From the NCBI GenBank assembly GCA_963995525.1, contig OZ023214.1, positions 16,175,699 to 16,239,698 on the forward strand: a DNA stretch of 64,000 nucleotides. Reading direction: 5' to 3'. The stretch's first letter is position 1. Each line of letters begins with the position of its first letter. The position numbers were made by a program, and so were the translations under genes. The notes beneath the pieces were generated by a model, which had not been told where the DNA came from, searched no databases, and saw nothing but the letters and a program-made list of their open reading frames with translations. The stretch comes from Escarpia spicata (Eukaryota > Annelida > Polychaeta > Sabellida > Siboglinidae). Shown one piece after another: positions 56,821 through 64,000 of this stretch.

Positions 56821-56864
56821 GGTAGAGGCTTTCGTTGACGTGTCACGTCGACTTCATCAGTACC
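56821..56864 (-). ncRNA. Hammerhead-like motif, inverted copy
   Basis: The reverse complement of the motif at 58,144-58,187, with GGTAGAGGCTTTCGTTGACG then TGTCACGTCGACTTCATCAG on the plus strand. Confidence 0.4.
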
Positions 56865-57139
56865 TATGACGCTGAATGACGTCATCGTACACGTGAGGCA
56901 GTTCGTAATTGCCCTCGTCTCTGTTGATGGGTGTTTGGGTTTTTCTGATCCAGATGGCTTCCTTGATTTGCCGAATTCTTCTGTTGGGTTCTTTGTCAAC
57001 AATTTTCACTCCCTCCCAGTCTATGATATGGTTTTCAGTTGTCGCATGGTCTGTAAGGGCGGATTTATTGATGGTAGACATCAATCTTTTTTTTCCGCTC
57101 CTTGTGTATTTCTCATTTTTCGTGTTGTCTACGTCCTTT

Positions 57140-58151
57140 TCGTGTTGTCTACGTCGATTGCCAACCGAGAAACTGGAAGCGATATGTGGACGATATAATT
57201 TGCCTGGTACACACAGGAAAGGCAAAGAAATTATAACAACACATGAACACTGTAGACCCCACAGGTAGCATCATTTTCACACGGGAAGACGAAGAGAACA
57301 ACAGCATGCCCTTCTTGGATGCAAAGTTCACCAGAAAGGAAGATGGCAGTGTGAAGTCCACAGTGTACAGGAAGAAGACGCACACTGACCAATACCTGAA
57401 TTTTGCATCCCACCACCCCAAACATCAGAAGTTGGGAGTTGTCAAAACCCTTATGAACAGGTGTGAGACAATAACTTCGGAGGAGGGGGACAAGAAAGAA
57501 GAGGTGGAACACCTGAGAGGAGCTCTAAGAGTATGTGGCTATCCGTCGTGGGCCTTGAAAAAGGCGACAGATAGCAGTAAGAAGAAAAAGACCAACAAAA
57601 AGACTAAGGACAAAAACTATCGGAGCCAAGTAGTCATCCCATACATAGAGGGGGTATCGGAGAGAGTACATCGAGTACTGAAAAAATATGGAGTAGCAAC
57701 GGCCATGCGTCCCCACACCACCCTCAGACACCTGTTGGTACATCCCAAGGACAAAGTACAGCTAGAAGAACAGGGCGAACTGGTGTACCAAATACCGTGC
57801 AAGAATTGTGGTGGGGAATACATTGGGGAGACAGGAAGACTACTCAAAACAAGACTGGAGGAACACAGAAAGGACGTAGACAACACGAAAAATGAGAAAT
57901 ACACAAGGAGCGGAAAAAAAAGATTGATGTCTACCATCAATAAATCCGCCCTTACAGACCATGCGACAACTGAAAACCATATCATAGACTGGGAGGGAGT
58001 GAAAATTGTTGACAAAGAACCCAACAGAAGAATTCGGCAAATCAAGGAAGCCATCTGGATCAGAAAAACCCAAACACTCATCAACAGAGACGAGGGCAAT
58101 TACGAACTGCCTCACGTGTACGATGACGACATTCAGCGTCATAGGTACTGA
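57140..58151 (+). pseudogene. Penelope-like RT C-terminus, linker and GIY-YIG endonuclease
   Basis: At 57,168 the frame gives WKRYVDDIICLVHTGKAK, the RT active-site motif (YVDD), with everything before it missing. A frameshift follows at about 57,225. From 57,243 a 302-codon frame is open: FLDAKFTRKEDGSVKSTVYR and KKTHTDQYLNFASHHPKHQK (RT thumb), IPYIEGVSERVHRVLKKYGV (linker), then ELVYQIPCKNCGGEYIGETG and RLLKTRLEEHRKDV (GIY-YIG nuclease with the CxxC of canonical Penelope-like elements). The end is ALTDHATTENHIIDWEGVKI ... NRDEGNYELPHVYD, stop at 58,149-58,151. The family copies itself by target-primed reverse transcription at nicks made by this nuclease. This copy cannot encode a full RT. 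Confidence 0.9.
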
Positions 58152-58187
58152 TGAAGTCGACGTGACACGTCAACGAAAGTCTCTACC
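58144..58187 (+). ncRNA. Hammerhead-ribozyme-like motif at the Penelope 3' end
   Basis: CTGATGA (58,148-58,154) is followed by a stem GTCGACGT/ACGTCAAC with one mismatch and loop GAC, then GAAA (58,175-58,178). GGTA before and TACC after can form helix I. Hammerhead motifs are known in Penelope-like elements. One extra A sits between CTGATGA and the stem, and helix III is not evident, so activity is doubtful. The core overlaps the TGA stop codon of the nuclease ORF. Confidence 0.45.
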
Positions 58188-58239
58188 AGGTAATTTAACA
58201 TGATTCTTGGATATGAAAAATGAAAGTTTCGAATTTAAT

Positions 58240-58699
58240 AAAGTCATTCTCTCAGTTTTCAACCCATTCGATATATTCATCGCCAATGAAGTCCTGTTAG
58301 ATCTCAAATTAGATGTGCCATTAGTTGGATACATTTGTCATTGGATGTAGGAATGTCAGACAGTTTTTTGAAGTAAAATTAGGCAAACTGGTTTTTCAAC
58401 CATATTTATGTGTATATACAACAGATGACAGCAATAATGAGACACATCTGTGAGGATGATGCAAATTGAATATTTCACTTTATAAGTAATAAGATGAAAA
58501 TGTGATCACCACAGGAAAGTTAACAGATTTCCCATGATGTTTATAATAATATGTTTTAAACTATTCGAACATGCAAAAACCATGGATAACAAGTTTTTAT
58601 TGCTCTGTAATTGCAAGTATTTCACACAAAAACCCTTGCGACATCATCAGCCATCTCCTCTCTGTTTTGTTTCATGCTGACTGGGACGTCATGTTCCCA
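58240..58699. other. Non-coding, nothing recognised
   Basis: AT-rich, with no repeat or coding signal. Confidence 0.4.
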
Positions 58700-59505
58700 A
58701 CTATGCCTTACCCATGTGACTCTTGCTGTTCCTCATAGTTAGCTCTCAACCATTCTTTACCCATGTGGCTTTTGCTGTTCCCCTTAGCTCTCAACCATTC
58801 CTTACCCATGTGACTCTTGCTGTTCCTCATAGTTAGCTCTCAACCATTCTTTACCCATGTGGCTTTTGCTGTTCCCCTTAGCTCTCAACCATTCCTTACC
58901 CATGTGACTCTTGCTGTTCCTCATAGTTAGCTCTCAACCATTCCTTACCCATGCGGCTCTTGCTGTTCCTCTTAGCTCTCAACCATTCCTTACCCATGCG
59001 GCTCTTGCTGTTCCTCTTAGCTCTCAACCATTCCTTACCCATGCGACTCTTGCTGTTCCTCTTAGCTCTCAACCATTCCTTACCCATGCGGCTCTTGCTG
59101 TTCCTCTTAGCTCTCAACCATTCCTTACCCATGCGGCTCTTGCTGTTCCTCTTAGCTCTCAACCATTCCTTACCCATGCGGCTCTTGCTGTTCCTCTTAG
59201 CTCTCAACCATTCCTTACCCATGTGACTCTTGCTGTTCCTCTTAGCTCTCAACCATTCCTTACCCATGCGGCTCTTGCTGTTCCTCATAGTTAGCTCTCA
59301 ACCATTCCTTACCCATGTGACTCTTGCTGTTCCTCTTAGCTCTCAACCATTCCTTACCCATGTGACACTTGCTGTTCCTCTTAGCTCTCAACCGTTCCTT
59401 ACCCATGTGACTCTTGCTGTTCCTCATAGTTAGCTCTCAACCATTCCTTACCCATGTGACTCTTGCTGTTCTTCTTAGTTAGCTGTCAATCATTCCTTTC
59501 CCATG
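58700..59505. repeat. 45-bp minisatellite, about 17 copies
   Basis: The unit is CTCTTGCTGTTCCTCTTAGC, TCTCAACCATTCCTTACCCA, TGCGG. The left part alternates with a longer unit containing CTCATAGTTAGCTC, giving a two-unit (about 94 bp) higher-order pattern. 45 is 15 codons, so both strands remain open (NSKSRMGKEWLRAKR on minus). An isolated unit of the same sequence lies at 63,183-63,231. Confidence 0.95.
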
Positions 59506-59643
59506 TGGCCCTTCCCAGTGGACATTTGCTCACCAAAAAACCCTCCAACTGCATCCCTTTGAGGCTCACAACAATTCCAACTGCACCCCCCCCCCTTGAA
59601 GCTCACCATATATATAATATATACATGAATGTATATATATTTT

Positions 59644-61575
59644 AGGGTGGTCCTTATTTCTGAAGTTTTGATATGTCATCTTCTTACCCTCTGATTTTGT
59701 TCCAATATATAAAATAACATTTCTCACAAAATATTTGCACATTTGAACAATATTTAGTTGACATTTTGGATATTTCATAAGCGGCAGCCAACATATAATT
59801 AGGGCAGGTTGCATTTATAATAATATGAAACTGAGATTCAGAAAATAATCAGACTTGCATACATGGTAAGTGCTGACAATACGTTGTTTGCAAAGGAGAA
59901 GCAGGTGGCAGATAGACGGGATCACATGCTTGCTAGACGTTGTTGTATGGAAGATACCCTAAAGAGATAGAATGCCACAGTAGAACTGGTTTCATCTGGC
60001 AGCTGCTCATCAGCTGAGGATAATGACGACGACCACGATGTAGCTGAGCAGGAGGTTGAAGGGGCCGTTGGCGGCTCTGTGACGTCCGTGAAGAGAAAGA
60101 GAGGTCAGAAAACTGTCATTACACCACAGTTGGCAGCTGCACTGGTCAGGACAAAGGTATCAGACGGCAAAGCAACATTTGTCATTGCTGAAACAGCCAA
60201 GAGTATGGGTCAAAATCTTGACAGTCTTACCCGTAACAGATCATCGTTTCGCCGAATGAGAATAAAAAATCATGTTCAGCGAGCAGCAAGTCTCAAGGCA
60301 GAGTGTCCCTGGTTATGCATTGGGACGGCAAACTTCTACCTGATTTGACGGGCAAAGAAAAGGTTGATCGGCTCCCGATACTCGTTTCTGGTAAAGGAGT
60401 TTCTGAGTTGCTCAATGTCATCAAACTTCCATCTGGAACAGGCGAAGCCCAGGCTGCTGCAGTCTTCGAAGCCGTGGAGGACTGGGACGTGGTTAACAGA
60501 GTTCGAGCTATGTGCTTCGACACAACCAGCTCAAATACTGGTCGGCTGGCTGGTGCTTGTGTCCTTTTGGAGCAAAAGCTTGGTAAGAGCTTCTGTCACT
60601 GGCCTGCAAACATCACATCATGGAACTCATCATTGGCGCAGTATTTCAAGTGTGTATGGGATCCACATCTTCTCCAGAGGTGCCACTGTTCAAGCGGTTT
60701 CAGGAATACTGGGAGTTCATCGACCGAGGCAAATATGAAATGGGAATTGAACGTGAAGATGTGTTAAACTTGGTCGAAGACATCAAGGAAAGCACCATCG
60801 AGTTTGCTAACAATCATCTGGAAGAGAGTCAACCAAGAGATGACTATAGGGAGTTCCTGGAATTAGTGTTGATCTTCCTGGGAGCAGTTCCTCACCGAGG
60901 AGTTCGATTTATGTTACCTGGAGCCATGCATCACGCCTGCTGGATGTCCATGGTCATCTACACTCTTAAGATCTGGATGTTTCGAGCCCAGTTCAAACTC
61001 ACCCCAAGAGAGGAAAAAGGGCTGCATGATGTGTGCACATTTGCTGTACATGAGTATCTGAAGACGTGGAATACTGCTCCACAAGCAGCAACTGCACCGT
61101 ACAATGACTTTCTGCTGCTGAAGTCTCTGCTTGACTACTCAACCATCCACGCAGCTATCTCGAGAGCTACATCAGATAAGCTCGCCTAGCACTTGTGGTA
61201 TCTATCAGAATCACTTGTTGCGACAACAGGATGAATCTGAACACAAACTGTGGTTTTATTATGTGAACCACGTATGCCACTAAGATATTACTTATTCATG
61301 ACAATATTTCATGACAGTATCATTAATGCAATTCAGTTTATTGGTTGAATTTTCTAATATGTCATTACTTGGAAATTAGCAAACTGCTCATCACTGAATA
61401 CATTGTCTCAAACTCCGAATATTGTGAACTTTGAGGCATTTGAGTTGCCCCTAAATATAAATATTTTGTCTTCTCTCTTTGTCTCTTGAGTCTTTTTATC
61501 ATAAGGAACAATTCTGGGGGGTAAGAGCACGAGAAATATAATTTCAATTTTTTTCTGATTTCTAAGAACCACCCT
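59644..61575 (+). mobile_element. DNA transposon with AGGGTGGT terminal inverted repeats
   Basis: The left end is AGGGTGGTCCTTATTTCTGA; the right end, reverse-complemented, is AGGGTGGTTCTTAGAAATCA. Further in, TTCTTACCCTCTGATTTTGT on the left matches CTCTTACCCCCCAGAATTGT on the right, so the terminal repeats extend about 75-85 bp with decay. Both sides abut AT-dinucleotide sequence, which hides any target duplication. The interior carries one transposase-like gene in the plus direction. Length about 1.93 kb. The superfamily is not recognised. Confidence 0.75.
59860..61189 (+). pseudogene. Transposase-like protein, family not identified
   Basis: Three plus-strand frames join into one protein. 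About 59,952-60,303 has an acidic leader, then KRKRGQKTVITPQLAAALVR and NRSSFRRMRI. 60,303-60,605 has VMHWDGKLLPDLTGKEKVDR, LPILVSGKGVSELL and RVRAMCFDTTSSNTGRLAGA. 60,605-61,189 has KHHIMELIIGAVFQ, FKRFQEYWEFIDRGKYEMGI, FLGAVPHRGVRFMLPGAMHH and LLKSLLDYSTIHAAISRAT. Frame changes near 60,303 and 60,605, and a stop near 59,967, disable it. HWDGKLL, FDTxxxNxG and (C)xHHIxE look like spaced acidic and C/H positions of an RNase-H-fold transposase (hAT-like arrangement). This is inference. I know similar uncharacterised multicopy proteins from cnidarians and other invertebrates. Confidence 0.6.
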
Positions 61576-61576
61576 A

Positions 61577-61710
61577 ATATATATATATATATATATATAT
61601 ATAATAAATACTTTTACATATGTATACAAAAATATAGTATAAATATATGTGGCTCACTAAAAACGGAAGCAAATCAGCAAATGGTTATGTATATATATAT
61701 ATATATATTT
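61577..61710. repeat. (AT)n microsatellites
   Basis: TATATA runs at 61,577-61,604 and 61,689-61,710. Confidence 0.9.
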
Positions 61711-62155
61711 ATATATACTACGTGTAACATGCATGGTAAAACATCATGACATAAATAATTGTTACATTTATATTGGCAACCATATTTATTTTTACATAGT
61801 TATACATTACTTACAATTACAGCCCCAACAAATCAAAACTCAAACAGTGGATAAACACATTTAAAAAAACAAATGATGTATAAAAATGTAACAATGTTTA
61901 TAACAAAATTATCATTACACTTCCTGACTTGCTCCTGCAAGACAGCTACACAATAAATGTAAATGATGCAGTGATGCGTATGTGATCTAGTGCATATAAA
62001 ACTAATTATTATTTCAAATGAATACTATAAAAATACTATCAACCAATGTTAAATATGTAAAACGAATTGTAAAGAAATCTTAAAATAAAATACCTTATTG
62101 GCATACTCATCATAACAAAATAATACATGTTGAATAATAGAGAACAAAATTACAC
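61711..62155. other. AT-rich non-coding
   Basis: Nothing recognised. Confidence 0.4.
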
Positions 62156-62159
62156 CAGT

Positions 62160-62535
62160 TTACACAGCCGTAGCCGAAGGTTCAGCTGACAGACTGGGTC
62201 TGGCTTGTTGTGACGGCGGGCTGTCACTGTCAGTGTCATGCGCTATTCCAATGACAATGCCATTTTTTATTTCGCCAGTGACAATAATAGTATCATCAGT
62301 CGGCTGAGGAGAGCTAGGTAGCCGTAGGCATAGCCATACGGCTAACATGCTCACCTGGCAGGCTAACAACGGTAACGACTTCATCGACACGATGTACATT
62401 GGCTGTTACTGTAAACGTGGCAGCACTAGTGACAGTCACTGTCGTCGATGCCGTTCTAAAAGACTTAGTTATCGTGTTTGTTTTTGCCTTCAGCGGCGTC
62501 ATAGCGGATGCGTCGTTAACGCAGCCTCGTTGTAA
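62160..62535 (-). other. CpG-richer, possibly coding patch, unassigned
   Basis: Two overlapping minus-strand frames (62,502-62,314 and 62,399-62,160) could be joined by one shift. They give a Thr/Val-rich run (STTVTVTSAATFTVTANVHR) and then TGEIKNGIVIGIAHDTDSDS and a Ser/Pro/Ala-rich end with stop. Base composition stands out from the AT-rich neighbours. No domain recognised. It could be a decayed exon or a piece of a mobile element. Confidence 0.25.
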
Positions 62536-62539
62536 ATGT

Positions 62540-63179
62540 AGCCTCGGTTATAAATCTGATCATTCCCGGGAGTCAATCCCATGATAGAGTCGAAATGTTA
62601 ATAATATGCAGGTACATAAAATCATTTTCGGAACTTTTATTATGTGATATAAACCCCTGACATATGTCTAATTTATCTGGATTATTGCCCCTTTACTACA
62701 CATAAAAAGTGTGCGTAATTAGTATTTATATTCTGGTACGTTATTATTGATGTGTGACACCCCAAATGAATTAACTAATCACGTCTGTTGTTTATGGACT
62801 GGTTGTTGGAGCATTCATGCATTGCATTGACCCCTCTGGCAACAAATGAAACCATGTGTAAAGCCGTCAAAAGGGTTCATTCACAAACTATGATCTTCAA
62901 AATTATTCGCTGCCCTATACGCATGCGTAAAAATAGCACAGATTAGATTTTATTGGCAGGGTTCTGCATGCAAAATACTACGTCACCAAGCCGACAGCTT
63001 GCGTCACACCTGCAGATGGTACACGTGAATGATGTGGTGGTAGGCATTAATACCCCCATTATTGAGCGCTGTGTATCCAGAAAATGCTTAAATAATGCTA
63101 GGAATTCAAAGTACGGGAAGGGTTTATTTCTGCGTGATACAAAACACGATATATTCCAGTGCTGACACCCGTCCTACAA
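62540..63179. other. Non-coding, nothing recognised
   Basis: No repeat, exon or transposon domain recognised. Confidence 0.35.
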
Positions 63180-63182
63180 CAC

Positions 63183-63231
63183 GTGTGGCTCTTGCTGTTC
63201 CTCTTAGCTATATCTCAACCATTCCTCCAAT
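63183..63231 (+). repeat. Isolated monomer of the 45-bp minisatellite
   Basis: GTGGCTCTTGCTGTTCCTCT, then TAGCTATATCTCAACCATTC. It matches the 58,700-59,505 unit with a short insertion, 3.7 kb away. Confidence 0.8.
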
Positions 63232-63740
63232 GTATCCTTTTGAATTCAGTCTTGCCTCATGATGTAACTAAAAATACTTAATTTGTGTTCTACATTTTAT
63301 TCAAGAGTTTTTTTTGGTTCCAGCCTGCATTAGAACTTCTATATTTGTGACCTGTTCTATCCAGCTTATGCATGATATCTTCCTTATACACCACATGTCA
63401 AATACTTGCAACTACTTGGACATAATTAAAAATGTTAGCTTTTAAATGCTATTCTGCTGAGAGTTGTGCATGGCTTGGGAAATACATTGAAAACTGCCAC
63501 CTGCTGCAGATGTCACAGTCAATTACTATACGGCAGCTTCTATAGAGAACTGCAGACACTAAACCAACCATGTTGGGTCATTTGCCTTCCGACAAAGAAC
63601 ATGTGCTGTAGGGAAGTGTATTCCTGGTAGGATCAGTCACACCATGTCAACTCATAAAATCCAATTCTTTTTATTTAATCTATCACATACATCATACCTG
63701 AGTCGACTAGTTAGCACTGTAGTGTAATAAACTTACTTTC

Positions 63741-63867
63741 GAGCAATTGTTGAAACATATGCGATGTTTTGACCCATCTACAGCGGATCTTCTTCACATG
63801 ACATCCATGCGTGAAAACGATCCACTGTAGACGAGTTGAAACATCGCATATGTTGCAACAATTGCTC
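63741..63867. repeat. Long palindrome (about 60-bp arms), same type as 16.5 kb
   Basis: The arms 63,741-63,800 and 63,806-63,867 are reverse complements with under ten differences. Both palindromes share a core of GATCC, CTGTAGA and GAAAC before GC-ending arm sequence. The minus-strand reading of the left arm gives GTGAAGAAGATCC-GCTGTAGAT-GGGTC-AAAAC, a decayed hammerhead-like helix II. The right flank has AATCTTGGAGCCATGAACAG and TTTCATATC, like the flank at 16,690-16,725. Confidence 0.6.
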
Positions 63868-64000
63868 CAGAGTCGGTTTATCTCTTGCTGTCTAATGGAA
63901 TCTTGGAGCCATGAACAGTATCTTTCATATCACTGTAGTGTAGTTGGTAGAACATCATACCTAATAGAGTCAACTAGTTGTAGGCATTGTGGTTAGTAGA

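Larger units (their letters stand above)
56773..58236 (+). mobile_element. Penelope-like element, 5'-truncated, with inverted copy of its 3' end
   Basis: The plus-strand copy runs from a truncated RT at about 57,145 through the GIY-YIG region to a 3' end at 58,236. A second copy of its last ~367 bp (57,868-58,236) lies in opposite orientation at 56,773-57,139, nearly identical. The whole therefore has long terminal inverted arms. Partial inverted copies of this kind are known for Penelope-like elements. Junction: both arms share the sequence up to GTAGACAACACGAAAAATGA and diverge around 57,139. Confidence 0.9.

Noticed and set aside
58896..59433. Lys/Arg-rich (minus) and Leu/Pro-rich (plus) repeat proteins
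   Set aside because: Products of the 45-bp minisatellite; no non-repeat coding sequence attached.

Overview
The window is metazoan genomic DNA: AT-rich, gene-poor, intron-dominated and full of minisatellites and transposon remains. Split genes with GT-AG introns, tRNA-type SINEs, CR1/L2-like LINEs, a Penelope-like element and a tyrosine-recombinase (DIRS/Ngaro-type) retroelement together suggest a marine invertebrate (mollusc, brachiopod, lancelet or similar). The species cannot be fixed from the sequence alone. No bacterial-style operon, CRISPR array, rRNA or canonical tRNA gene was seen.

The one host gene I can support is on the plus strand. Exons lie at 31,211-31,434, 43,722-43,865 and 55,499-55,701, with a candidate 18-nt microexon at 30,753-30,770. 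Splice sites and codon phases (2, then 1, then 1) agree across all of them. The exons encode a proline-rich segment, a C2HC zinc finger and a C2H2 zinc finger whose spacing and order match the N-terminal part of the BCL11A/B (CG9650) transcription factors. The first and last exons of the gene are not visible. Its introns (about 12.3 and 11.6 kb) hold most of the repeats in the right half of the window.

Left third (1-30 kb): a degenerate LINE (2.6-4.1 kb, minus), minisatellites of 57, 24, about 63 and 58 bp, a LINE 3' end (15 kb), a long palindrome (16.5 kb), a 19-bp palindromic array split by a SINE (17.7-18.3 kb), a broken gene of a widespread invertebrate family (18.3-19.7 kb), a TIR element with ACTTGTCCG palindromes and a 466-bp duplication (22.6-25.0 kb), and several short tandem arrays (25-28 kb).

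Middle (30-44 kb): early host exons, a 5'-truncated L2/CR1-like LINE with an open reverse transcriptase (36.0-37.4 kb), two opposed SINEs (40.5-41.3 kb), and a 2.4-kb, 51-bp minisatellite that runs directly into the 3' splice site of the C2HC finger exon.

Right third (44-64 kb): a minus-strand tyrosine-recombinase retroelement with gag, RT/RNase H, recombinase remnant and an upstream SGNH hydrolase ORF (44.9-50.2 kb); a CR1-like LINE with PHD-like ORF1 joined to RT (52.0-53.4 kb); the C2H2 exon; a Penelope-like element with GIY-YIG nuclease and an inverted copy of its 3' end (56.8-58.2 kb); a 45-bp minisatellite (58.7-59.5 kb); an unclassified TIR transposon (59.6-61.6 kb); and a second long palindrome (63.8 kb). 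Most octapeptide- or 17-mer-type open frames are by-products of tandem arrays whose unit length is a multiple of three.
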